Positions 26,501-39,235 of a stretch of 64,000 nt of DNA are shown piece after piece. Under the pieces are notes generated by a model. It saw only the letters and a program-made list of their open reading frames with translations, was not told the origin of the DNA and made no database searches. The first letter of the stretch is position 1. Every line of letters starts with the position of its first letter. The DNA comes from Orthonyx spaldingii (lineage: Eukaryota > Chordata > Aves > Passeriformes > Orthonychidae), in the NCBI GenBank assembly GCA_013397795.1, contig VZTJ01004095.1:288338-352337 (forward strand). The letters run 5' to 3'. The position numbers were made by a program, and so were the translations under genes.

Positions 26501-29500
26501 GTAAGATTTGGGAGTTGCTGGAGTGAAGCAATGGAAGTCTGTAGTGTTATCCAGACCTTAAGACCAGTAGTGATTGGTTTTTTGGGATCTTGTTGGATCT
26601 GCTCTGTGCGATAGCATCAGGCAGAGCCGCAGCCCATCCACGCCGGGACTGTGAAAGCCTCTCCAATGTGGCTCAGCCAGTCCCGACCTGTGGCAAACCT
26701 GTTGTTGCTAAACTGGCCTTTTCCAGCCCCAAAGAGACGCGGTTTGGCTAAACAAGGTAGTGAACGTGAAATTTGATCGTGTGCCTGAGGAGTTTAGGCC
26801 AAGTTCTCCGTGCTCTGGGTAGCTGCCAGGGCCAATCTGCCCCGTCTCGCTGTGCTCCAGCGACGGCACAGAAATCTTTGTGTTGCCAGACACCATTTCT
26901 GGGAACTTCTGTTCCAGCTTTATTTTACATTTTGGGCTTCCCCATAGCTTAGGGCCTCTGTAGGTATTACAGCTCTGATGTTAATGGAGATGTTCCTGGG
27001 GGTTATTCACCTTTATCTCAGTGTTTTTATGTGTAGTCTGTGGACCCCTTGTTAAGCCAGGTTATCAAAATAGAAATGGATGTGACTTTGTGTTTTATAG
27101 TCACAAGAAGTTAATTCCCTCCATGGCAGTGCTCTTAGTCTGGAGAGTTACATCACTGGAGGGAACTGAGCTAATGATGAGGTCCCTGTAAAACTGGTTA
27201 TTCTGGGGAGCTGTGTTGTGGGAAGAGGCAGAATGATGGATGTTGGGCTGGATTATCCCTGGATCTGCTTGGTTTAGTGCTGCTGGCACGTCTGCAGTTG
27301 GTCTGGGGTCAGTGGGTTCTGACTTGGGGCAGGGAACACTGCAGAAAACGTCCATGGCTTGTGTAATCGTAGAGGTTGGAGTTTGGGAATGTGGGCAGAC
27401 AGTCCCGGTCAAGACTTGCTTCCCTGTGATGATCTTGGCCTCTGATGAGGGGAGAGCTGCCCTTGTCTGCGGTGCCGGCTGTCAAACCACAGCTGGATTG
27501 CAGCAAGAGCAGCCCTGTGTTGTCTGACCATGAACGTGTCCAGGCCCTGCTGTGCCTCAGGCCGGGCCTGTGAGGACATCACACCTTCCCTTCTGAAGCT
27601 TGAGATGGATCTGGAAGATTTGGTGGAATGTTTTTTTTCTCCTATAACAAAATGACATCTTGCTTTGTTTTTTTACCCTTTCCTGTGCCTGGTGGTGCTG
27701 GTGGCTCTCGGGCACAGATTGTTTATGCGGAGCGGCCGCTGACCGACAACAACAGGTCCTTGGCCTCCTATGGCTTGAAGGACGGCGACGTGGTGATCCT
27801 GCGCCAGAAGGAGACGGTGGAGCCACGGCCTTCCATGCGCTTCCCAGGTGAGAAGGGCTCAGTGCTGATGCTGCCCGAGCCCGCAGAGATTCGTCAGGAC
27901 TTACCCAGCACCAGCTCCTGTCAGTGTCCTTTAGCACCTTCTGCGCAAAGCGCTGAGGGAAGGGGTGGCTGGGATGAGTCAGGGGGCCTTGTAAATGACC
28001 CGGAGGGCTTCTGATTTAGTGTTTGTTTTATTCTGGGGAAGCAAATACCATTTTACTGTTCTTTTGGGGAAGTGTGGAGGCAGTGAGGAGGTGACTGGTT
28101 CAGAACAGGTTTGGTGAAGGTGTGTGAGTTTTCCTACAACCGCCGGTTCCCTTCCTGCTGGATGTGATGGCACAGTTGTGTGTGTGGCTCAGACCCAGGA
28201 ACAGCCTCTATGGATGTGTGTCCTGAATCTGGCCTGTGGCAAATTCCCCGAGAAGCCACATCTGGCCAAACCTAGTGGCTCAGTCACGTGCGGGTGTGAA
28301 AGCCTCCTCCAAAAATGCCTGAGCAGAGTCCTGCACCTCTGTCCTTCCTTCCATAGCCACTCCTGGCGAATCCCGGTCGTAAAATATCCCTAGAAAAGGT
28401 GCCACGGGCTGAGCAGGGTGTGAGAGCATTGCTGAGGTCCTTGTCCTGCCTCAGCTGGAGGATGGGTACCTGCAATGCAGGTCTGCAGGAATGTTACTAC
28501 TTTTTTTTTCCCCTGCTTTTTTTTAACCCGAGAGACTCCAAAGTGCCTCAGAGCCCCTGGGTTTAGCCCTGCAGTCCCTCCATGAGGGATTCACGTTTGC
28601 GAAGCTGGGAATAACTAGTCAGCAAGTGCATTTCAGGGGATTAAAAATGGGGCAGACAGACGAGACCAGTTACATAAATGCGCCAGCGTTGCTAACCCAG
28701 TAACCCGGGGCCGTGGCTGTGCTTCCGACACGAACTGCTGCTCACAGAATCTGCTCTCGTGCAGCGTTCAGGGCAGCTCATCCTTCCCGTGGTTTTTGCA
28801 GCAGAATTGTAACCATGAAGCACCTACACCTCTGCTCTCCCTCCCTGCAGGTCTGCCCAGGATAGATTTCAGCAGCATCGCAGTTCCCGGGACCTCCACG
28901 CAGCAGCACCAGCCCCCGGCGCAGCGGCCCCGCCCATCACCTCCGGACGCGCCGTCGTTCCCCCAGGGCCTGGACAACCCGGCGCTGCTGCGGGAGATGC
29001 TGCTGGCCAACCCCCACGAGCTGTCCCTGCTCAAGGAGCGCAACCCGCCCCTGGCCGAGGCCTTGCTGAGCGGGGACCTCGGTGAGTTGAGCTTGAAGCT
29101 GGGCGGGGTCGGCTCCCATCAAAGGCATCCCCGGGTGTTTAAGGAGCTTGGATATGCTGCAGACTCCTTGATGGTGCAGATAAAAGGTGCCAGTTGGGAG
29201 CACTCAAGGCGGAGTTCCTCCGTTTCTGGGTGTATTTCTCCTGCTTGGCTTCTTTAATATCCTCTGTCTCCTACTCAGAAATATCAGGTGCACAGATAAT
29301 TTGGGTGTCTGTGAACACAAATGACTCAGCTCCTGATTTTTACACTAAGATACTCCTTAATGCACATTTTCCAATAAAGATGGTGTGTTTGCTGCATCCC
29401 AGATCCTGCTGGGACCCAGTGGAGAGCAGCACACTCCAGCCTCAGGTCTGTCCGTAGTGATCATGTGCTGTGGAAGTGAATTGCAGAAAGGGAGAGGAAA

Positions 29501-32500
29501 AGGAACAAGGAAAAGGTGTCTTTTAGGAACTTTCTCAATAGAAATAGTCATAAGTGTGTAAGTTTCTGTTAATCTTGGAATTGTTCACGTGTTTTGTGCA
29601 CAGTTGAAGTCTCATCCTTGCTCTGCAGCTGATGTTGGTCCCTCGTTCTTCCTGTGGTGAAAGATTTGAACTCTGGTGTCCTTTCGGTGTGAAAAGAGAG
29701 GAGTTTTGGGTAGCAGCAGATGAACTCCTGAACCTCTGCGGGATGTCTGGTTGGGAAATAAATCCCATTGAGTTTGGAGAAGTAAATGAAAAGGAGCTTC
29801 TCGCAGGAGACTTTGTCCACTTTCAGGGTTACATCTGAGTGATTTCTCTCTTGTCAGAGGAAGCCAGAAGGGAACTTCCATGGATATTGTCAGCCTATTT
29901 AGTTTTTAACTCTGCCTTTAGTTCATATCCAGAGCTGAAGCCACGTTCTTTGTGCTCTCAGGCTTCTTCATTCTTCTTGCTGGGAGTTTTTCCCATCACC
30001 TTGAGCAGAGGTGCTGCTCTTGGCGCAGAAAACTAGAGGTTAAGCCCAAGACCAGAATTTAATCCTCTGCTGCTCTGCTTGGTCTGTGCACATCAAGCTT
30101 TGACCCAGATGTGCATTTTCAGTCCCAAATTGCTGCATTGGGCTGTCAGGAGGAAGTGGTTTGGGCTGGTTTTGCCCTTGTCGTGCTGCACTGCTGCTGC
30201 TGGCAGTGTTTGGGCACAGGTCCAGTTCAGCTCCAGCTCAGCTTCCCAAATATCTGCATAGATCCGTGCCCTGTGGCTGTGCTGGATGAAGGCAGCTGCT
30301 GTACAGAAGCCTAATTTCAGAAATCCAACAGTCAGAAATACCCAACACCTCCCTGAGCACATAACAGCCTTTGAGCCAGAGCTGCTGCCTGGGAACGGCA
30401 TCTCTGGAAGCAAACCCAAACTTTCCCTGTGTGCAGACCTTCATGGGCTGCCAAGTCCTTTTGAGGACATACGTGATCCCATTCAAGTAGTAAAAAATGG
30501 CCAGAGGCCATCCAGAAAGTGGGAATCTAAAAACTGTGGTTTTAAAATGTGCCTAATGTCCTGGCTAACACCTCCTGGTTACAGTGGTAGGCATTCAGAT
30601 TTAAGAATTATAATCTCTGTTTTTGCCATGTTCCTTGGGTTTAAAGGAAGTTTTGTCATTAGCATTTGTATGGAGTTTTTTATTTTTTTCCCTATAAAAA
30701 TGTATGTGCCTGGAAATTGAGTTTGATTGTGCAGTGTTTGGGGAGGGACATGAGGAGAATGAGCTCTGTCCAGTTGCTTTTCATCTCGGCAGGTTCCCAA
30801 GCTTACCACTGATCCTCTGAGGTCCATCCATGCTGCCCTCAGAGGAAGCTTTTGCCTGTCTGCTGCTGAGTCTATTCCTCAGCTGGCATCAAAAGAAGCG
30901 TTTGCTGTGCCAGAATTTGATTTGCAAGAGTAATTTCCAGTAAAAAGCATTTCTTTATCTCCTTGTTCCCGCAGAGAAATTCACCAGGGTGTTGCTGGAG
31001 CAACAGCAGGACCGAGCCCGGCGGGAGCAGGAGAGGATTCGGCTGTATTCCGCTGACCCCTTTGATCTCGAGGCACAGGCCAAGATAGAAGAAGACATAA
31101 GGTAGCAAACCAAAGTGGCTTGCAGGCTTTGGGGGTCCTCTCTGGGAGAAAAAAACTGCTGTGTGCTTCCATCCATGGTGGTTTTTCCTCAGAGAAGGCA
31201 GATTCTGCCTTCTTGTGTCAAGGAGTTTGTTTGCAGGGCAGTGCTCTGGGCCACCTTTGCACGTGGGAAGGTTGGGATTTGGGAACGTGTAGGTGCATCC
31301 CATCCTTTAGATGTATCCAGCTGAGATCTCAGTGTTGTTTGTTTGTTCTCTGTGAGAGTGGGAAGGCCCTGGCACAGGTTGCCCAGAGAAGCTGTGGCTG
31401 CCCCATCCCTGGAAGTGTTCAGGGTTGGACGGGGCTTGGAGCCACCTGGGATAGTGGAAGGTGTCCCTGCCCATGGCAGGGGTGGAATTGAATGGTCTTT
31501 AAGGTCCCTCCCAACCCAAACCGTTCTGGGATTGTGTGATATGAGGTGACAGCACTGCTGTCTGTGTGTGTGACATCATGGAGCTGCCTGAGACTGGAGC
31601 ACTTGTGGAAAGCACATCTCCTCTTGAGAGGTGCGACTGTGGTGCCTGGGCCGTGTTTTGAACCCAGGAGCTGGGCTGGTGCTGTCTCCCAGCTGACTCT
31701 GCACAGCAACACGGCATCGTTTCCCCCAGCTGCCCTCGAGACTGGGTTTTGTGTCCTGCTAATTGTTCTGTGTCTGGCTAATTCACTGATGACATGTTCT
31801 GCAGAAATGCATTCTGCTCATCAGCTCGCTCCCTCTTGCTGCCTTCCAGATGTAATTGTGTTGGGCTGAGGCTTGGTTTCTTCAGCTGCATGGTAAATCC
31901 TTGAGTGGGTTCATGGCTGGTGGTTTTCCCCTGTTAAAAAAGTGTCTGTCTGGTACAGACCCATTTTTGGTCAGAACCAAAATTCACTGGTGATAGGAAT
32001 AGTCTCATGTTACAACTGACAAGGTGTTGGTGCCAGATAAATGCTCAGCAATGCAGAAAATAGACATTTGTAGGTAGTGAAACGTTGCTTGGAGGCACAG
32101 GAACGCTTCCTCTCTTCCTTTGATGAGGGACAGATAAAGGGGATGCACCCAAGGCTCTGCAGCTGTTTGGGAACACTGGGCTGAGCCGTTCCCAGATTTC
32201 ACACCCTGCTCAGTGAAAAATGAAATGACATCAAAAGTGGAGTCTTTTTCCCCTTTTTGGGGAGATAAAGCTGTTTCGGATGCAGTCACTACGGATACCC
32301 ATCACTTCCAAGAATATCCTGGGGCTGTGATGGGCTTCTTGAAAAGCATTTTTTCTGTCAGCTTGAATTTGCACCAAGGGCTGATGCTCGTGGTGGTGTT
32401 CTTTCTGCTGTTTTGCTCACCTCCCTCCTTTCCTATGCCTGGAAAAGGAAAGATACCAGGGAAACCAGAGGATTATAATGTTCAGCTGCTGTGTGGGATT

Positions 32501-35500
32501 CCAGTGATGTAGCTACTGGCAACATCTCTGTGTGCCCTTGGCATGACTAATGAATCCACAGATTTTTTGCTCTGAGTTCTCCAGGTTGACATGGATGGCA
32601 GGTTCCTGTTGCCAACAAAAGGTTGTCAGGAGCTGAGGTGCGAGTTAGGCAGGGGCTGGAAGGGGCAGTGGCTGCTGGGGAGTGACTCAGTGTCTCTGGA
32701 CAAAGCTGAGATCATTCCTAGCAATCCTCAGCTCCAAGGCCTGTGTTTCAGTAAGGAAGCAGCCTTTGCTGTGGTTTAAATGTGTGTTTGTAAGGTCAGC
32801 AGCAGCAGGTGGGATTTCCAAGTCTGTCTGTGAGTCAGAGGGATGTTACAAGGTCTGGTTGACAGAAATTTTGATTTTTCTCCTCCACGAAATTCAGGCA
32901 ACAAAACATTGAAGAGAACATGACGATAGCGATGGAAGAGGCGCCCGAGAGCTTTGGGCAGGTGGTGATGCTCTACATCAACTGCAAAGTCAACGGACAC
33001 CCCGTGAAAGCCTTTGTGGACTCAGGTGCTTTCTCCACACTCCTCCATCACTGAGGGCAGCAGGAAACATTCCAGTAGTTTTCCCAAAAAATCCTGTAAT
33101 AAAGCACTACATGACAAGATTTTTGGAGCACTTTACTGAACCCTGAGCACAGCCTGGGCAAGCAGAGCAGATTGTTGGGAGGAGCAGTGTGGGAACACCC
33201 TGGATTAGGGCTCCTGGGAGAGTTTCTGGGACTTCCATGCCTGGAAGGTCGCTGCCGTGTGTTTGCGTCTTACTTCATTTTGCAGATGGGGGGATTTCAC
33301 ACGCCTTTAATGTGGTGGGTCCCATCCACATCCTCCAAGGGGAAGTTCTTCGGGTTGGTCATCCTTACAGTAATGGTCAGTGCTGACCTGTGTGCGGACA
33401 GCCAGGTCAGCACAGTGGGATTCACAGAAAGCCTTTATGCCCTGGGACAGGTGGGTTGGTTTCCCAGCCACTGAGTGCCAGATCTTAAGCTCTTCTAGGA
33501 GAAAATATAAATTTGTGCTGAGCTATCAGGATTTAACACCAGTTCTGTCACTGGTAGGTGCTCAGATGACCATCATGAGCCAAGCCTGTGCTGAAAGGTG
33601 CAACATCATGAGGCTGGTGGATCGGCGATGGGCTGGCATCGCTAAGGGTGTTGGGACACAGAAAATCATTGGCAGAGTTCACTTAGGTAAGTACTGGCAT
33701 TTTTGGGGCAGCTTTAGCAGGGGTTTGACTGCATTTCCTGCAGTCTTGGCACCAAGGAGCGTCTGGGTTGGTGCTGTAATTGTTAGAAGCTCCTGCAGAG
33801 TAAAATCAAAGTGCATCTGCAATGTGTTTGTTTGTCTTGGGCACAGAATTCTGTTTGCTGTCTCATTTAGTGCTTTATTTTAATGTCATTACTGTAACAC
33901 TTTGAGGTGAGGGAGTCCCAGCTCCTGCACACACAGAGGACACATTCTCTGGGGGCAAAACCCGAGGTGAATGTGAAACACCACGACATTCCCTATTTCG
34001 GGTGGGACTGCTGGGCAGGGCAAGCTACTCAGGAAGGGTTCCAGCACAGTGCAGTGTTTGCTGTTACTTTGGAAAGAGAAGCCTCTCTGTGCTCTTGTGC
34101 AGCTTTTCTGGATGGAGGAGATTGTCCTCACTACTGAAAAATCGATTCTGTTTGCTGCTCTTGCTGCTTAGACTTGTGCTCTAATAAACTATTTGCAGCC
34201 CCTTGAGCCTGGAGGGTCAGAGAAGCAGGACTTGAGGTTCTTAGGCACATCAGCTTTTAAAATAATTAATCTGGGACTGTGACAGGCCTGGCAGTCCTGG
34301 GGCTTGCACAGGGCTGGACTTTCTGTGACCAAAACAGTGCATCAGAGTGCTGGTTTCAGATTTGCCCAGATCTTTCCCTGGAGGTGGAAGAGCAGAAAGC
34401 AGATTTGTTGTGCTGTAAGTGGGAACTTCTCTCCCTTGTGTTTCAGCTCAGGTGCAGATCGAAGGGGATTTCCTGGCATGCTCCTTCTCAATCCTTGAAG
34501 AGCAGCCCATGGACATGCTCCTAGGACTGGATATGCTTAAGAGGCATCAGGTATCAAAACCTCTTTTGAAACAGTTACCTGGCTCTTCCAGGTTTAGTGA
34601 GAAGTACAGCGTAAATGCCTTGCCTGTGAATTCATTAGGATTTTCCTGGGGAGAGTTGATGGTGGATTATCTTCCAGCTTGGAAGCACGTACACTACATC
34701 CATCATGGACGGTTGTAGGGTGCCTGGCTGCTGCCTGGAGCTTTTTGCTCTGATCAAAGATGCTCAGAGCTTTCCAAGTGAATGATTTATTACAAATTGA
34801 GTCAGACAGGGCCCTTTGCTTAGAGCTGATACTCCTGGTCCACCCTTACCTGCTCTGAGCCGATCCCGTTGGAGACGGATTGCCTGACCTTGTGTCTCCG
34901 TTTTCCTCTGGGAACTGCCTGGCTGTCCCTGATGTCTGGCTGCTCTCTCGCAGTGCTCCATTGATCTGAAGAAGAACGTGCTGGTGATCGGCACCACGGG
35001 CTCGCAGACGTCGTTCCTGCCCGAGGGCGAGCTGCCCGAGTGCGCGCGGCTGGCGTACGGCGCGGGGCGCGACGACGTGCGGCCCGAGGACATCGCCGAC
35101 CAGGAGCTCGCAGAGGCAATACAGAAATCCGTAGAGGAAGCAGGTACCAGCAGGAGCCCGGCTGAAATGGGAATCAGTGCGTTTTTTTGCTGCGTGTCAG
35201 GATGTCTGAGCAGTTCCCCTTCCAGCTCCTGCGAGCAGCATCAGCCAGTAAAGGGTGGAGAGAAGGGGCTTTATTCTTGCTTGTGGGCTCTGAGTGCACT
35301 TCCCTCTTCCTTTCTGGGCTGCAAAACCTGCACGGAGGCACTCGGGGCTGTTTGCTGTTTAATTTGTGCCTTCCCTGCAGCTTCCTGCCCTCTCTGGTTT
35401 CCTGGCTCTCCAGGTGTGGAGGTTAATGGTTGTCTGTGGCCAGGATCACGCTGTAGTGCCCAGCAGGGACGTGGCTCAGCTGTGGTGCTTCTGCAGCCCT

Positions 35501-38500
35501 GTGTGAGCACAGCTTTGGGGAGGCTTCCGAAACCCTGCTCTTACTGGCTGCACCACGTAAAAATAGAGCAGCTGTAGCAGTGACAAAAGTTCACGACAAT
35601 TTTTAGAATTCGCGCTGTTTCAGCATTTTTCCCTGGAATGGTGCTCGTGCCCTTGGAGGGGGAATTGCCTCCTTGCAGTTGCTCTAAGTTTCCAAAGCTG
35701 AATTCATGTCCTCAGCCTTAAACGTGACCTGCAAAGAGAACTTTCACCCTCCTGCAGTTTTGTTCCGAGTATCCCTGGAATCTGAACGCTGCACAGGTGC
35801 GGTGGCTGGGCCACGGGGGATTTTGGTGGCTGCAAAATTGAGTGAAGTAATTTTATTTTCAGCCAAAGTAGCTGGAAGCTGAGCTATGAGCCAAAAATGG
35901 TCTGAAACTTAGAGTTTCTGTTAAACTCCTCCCTTAATTCAGCTTTTAGCTAAAGGGAAAATTCCTTATTTTTTCCCTGCTGTTCCAGTGAAGCTGTGAA
36001 TACCTCAGGGTGTAGTCCTTAAGCCTTTTCCAAAACTTTTAAAGATAACATTTTATATTCAAGAGTTCTCTAGAGACCTTTGAGTTTTACTGCTTATTTT
36101 TCCTCTGAAAGAACACAGTACGTTCTGCTTCCTACACACATATACAACTCTTTGCTGGGTCAGATTTAAGCTGATCAAGTTGATTTCAGTATTTTTCTTG
36201 CTAATTTTTTAAGACTCTAGCATGCCTATATTTAAAATTGAAATGAGATAAAAATATTTAAACATATATTACATATATATTTTTATATGTTTATTAGATA
36301 CTAAAATTTATATATATTTAATTATATCTATATATTTCTATCTAGTTGAAACACACTGAAATTTTTCTTTAACACTTCCCAGTTACTGTATGACAACCCA
36401 AAGAGTAAGCAGTTAATTACAAATAATGAAGTTGATAACATTAAAGGGAGCACAGGACTGCACTTACTGCACCCTTTGGCCAATTTTCTTCCATCCTAAG
36501 AATATAAGTTTTCCAGAAATGTAAAAAACCTCAGAAGGAAGGTCTGGCTTTAATGAATCAGTAAGAAACAGTTTAAATGTGTGACTTTTCTAGCCAAATT
36601 TGAATGTTTATTAACTCAAGTTGCAGCCAGTAGAGAGAAACATAAACATAGGTTTGACCTTGTGATCGGGTTTTGACGTCGCTAAAGGTCAGGCTCAGGA
36701 GCTTGGGCTCTTGTCTGTTCCCACAGCCTGGCAGGTGTAAATATTAGTTCTTTGCCTATTAAAACCTGGAGCCTGATGAAGCCTGAGTTAGCTTTTGGAA
36801 TATATTTCCACTTTGGATTAGACTTTGCAGATATTACAGTTGGTTGGATTTAGTGCTCTGTTGAAAGGGTCAAATAACAAGCAAACCTCAGCCCAAACTA
36901 TGAGTCTTTACAATAAAAGCATTTTAGTCAAGTTTTTTAAAAAGAAAAGTGCCTGAAATTACTTAAATCCAAGCTGCTTATGTACCACATACAGTTCTAG
37001 GGAGCATGAGGCTTTGTTCAGGCTAGTCAGCACTCGGACACTTTTTGTTGATGCTGAGCCCTAGAGGAATGTAAAAGATTTATGGGAATAGAAGATCCAT
37101 TTTGTGTGTTCACTTAATGCTCATAGAACACCAAGGCACAGAACTAAAGTGGCTCTTGTTCAGATTGACTGTGACAGTCCTGACAGTTCTAGACACAGTA
37201 CCAGCCTTTGGCGCACAGGGTTTTGTTGGCTGTATCCTAAAATGTCAGTACATTCCCTCTTTCTCTCTTCCAAAACTTGAGTTGCTGCTAGGTGGTACCA
37301 AGAAAAGCAAGAAAAGAAAAACCAGAAAACGGAAGAAGGACAGAAAGAGAATGTGATGCAGCTCCAAAGACGCTCAGCTCCCCACAAGATGTGTGTTCTT
37401 TTATAACAGCAGGAATTTTTGCTGGCTTCCAGGAGATGGTACAACACAAGTGGCTGCGTGCACCTGGAGCTATTAAAGTGCTTGTTTTGAATGCACTTGG
37501 ATTATCCTTGAGCTTTATTTAATCCCCTGAAGCCCACTTTAGGGAGCCTCATGATTTCTGTCAGCTACCTGGTTGGTGCTTCAGCACCTATGGAAGGCAG
37601 CTGAGGTGGTGGTGGAGTTTTGGTGGGGTTCACTGGGGTCTGGGACCTCCACGTCCTCATTTCCGTCTGAGGGCTCGATGCTCTTTTGTGCCAGTTTCCC
37701 ACCACTGGGGAACCCAGTGATCACGGAGAATTTACAAACCGGGCAGCAAAACTGGAGCTGTTTTGCTGAGGAGGAAGTGTAGCTAGGCAGTTCATCCCAC
37801 ACACACCTTTTCATCCAGGCAGCCTCAGTCCAAGTCACTGCCACCACAAACAACTCAGGCTGTTCCTGGTACAGAGAGGAATTGATCCCTGATGCTGCAC
37901 TTTGTGGGGAAGAGTTTGTTCCTGGTTTTGGCTGGATCAGTATCCCTGGTGGGGCTGGGATACCCCAGGAGAAGGATGACACTAAGGAGTGCTTGGCAGA
38001 AAACCAGCTGCTGCTTCTGCCTAAATGCAAATCCCTTGTGTGTTTGATCAGACCCTTATTAACGAGCCAGCAGGTCAAAAGACAGTTCTGCTTCCTCCCT
38101 GAACGGTTGGTTTGGGAGCAAAGAGCTTGAATGTAATCATTCCATGTAGAAACAGAAAGGATCCCTCTGGTTTTCATCCATATCCTCTGTCACAAAGCTC
38201 TTTGCTACCCTTAGGAGAGATGAGCAGTGGGGTGGTGTCACGGTACTGCACTGGTTTTAGCTAACAGAGAATAAAAGGAACAAGGCTGAGGAGAGAAAGA
38301 CAGATTTTTGCCGTGTTGTGGAATTTAAGGGAATCCTGGCTGGAGGTGTGGGCATGGCAAGCTGTGCCCCAGTACTCCTGTAAAAAGAGACTCCAGGAAA
38401 ACCAGTGGTGTGGTTTGTGAAGGGAAAGGGCAGCAAATGACAGAGCACAGACCCTGGGTGTGTGACCCTGGGCAGAGCAGGGCTGTGGTGGCAGGACAGG

Positions 38501-39235
38501 CAGTCCTGCAGAAGTTGTGTGAGTGATTTAATGAGCACGAGAGTGCTGATACATCAGCGAGATTAGACTGTCAGCAAGATAAGGTCACTTAATCTCCCCT
38601 GATAACCACAGCCAGTGTTTGGTGCTTCTGATAGAGATCTGCCATTCATCTGCTCTCTGTGAGGACAAGGCAGCAGCAAGCTGGGCTTGACTTCTAGCTG
38701 CTTCTCCTTTGCTTTGCTCTTCCCAGCCCTGGGCAGAGTTCTTTTGGGAGATTCCTTTCCCCCTACAATCTATACACTTCCCTTTTGCAGCCAGCTGGTG
38801 CTTGGTCACCTTCTCTTGGCTCTTGATGACACTGCTGGGAGCACAGCCCAAGAACTGTGTTGCCATCTCAGTTCCCATACCCCTGAGATGTGTCTCCTGA
38901 GAATCTCCAGCCAAAGGGAGAACAGACCAGTACGGCACTAGACACATGTGTTATACTGTGTAGAGTTTACCAAGCCTGTAGTATCACCCACAGACTGCTC
39001 TGTGGCATCGACAGCACAGAACAGCCTTTAAATTGTGCTCTGGCAGAGTTATTTTTGGCTGGATGTGCCGAATTTGCCAGGCAGAATCCTTCTGGGAGGC
39101 AGGAGCTCCTGCAGCCCCCATGCCGTCAGGAGGGGAGCAGTGCAGGACTGTAACCACGCATGGTGTGTGCTCTGAATGCTAACACGAGTTTGGTGTGTTT
39201 GTTTCCTAATCCAAACAGAACGTCGGAAGCCTTGA
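23055..39235 (+). CDS. DDI2: DDI2, short form (397 residues)
   Basis: Exons 1-8 as in the long form, then a last exon starting at 39219 after the acceptor CCTAATCCAAACAG. It reads (A)ERRKP and stops at TGA 39233-39235. The human protein ends AERQKP and has 399 residues, so this is the orthologous canonical form. It keeps Ubl, HDD, protease and UIM-like motif but no UBA. The 1194-nt total is in phase with no broken codons. The start is the CpG-island ATG of MLLTVFCLRRDRSEITFNLQ. Confidence 0.93.

Larger units (their letters stand above)
23193..27717 (+). other. DDI2: DDI2 intron 1
   Basis: It holds the CpG-island shore, a three-copy 41-bp repeat (23808-23930) and a CR1 fragment (24870-25108). 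No exon was seen. The stretch 25860-26060 is rich in TTAAT/ATTAA words and free of repeats. Confidence 0.6.

Noticed and set aside
33080..33110. AATAAA as an early DDI2 poly(A) site
   Set aside because: Inside intron 5 between protease exons; no support for a truncated form.
35144..35577. Read-through extension of DDI2 exon 8
   Set aside because: Open by chance; the GTACC donor and the downstream ERRKP exon explain the known protein end.
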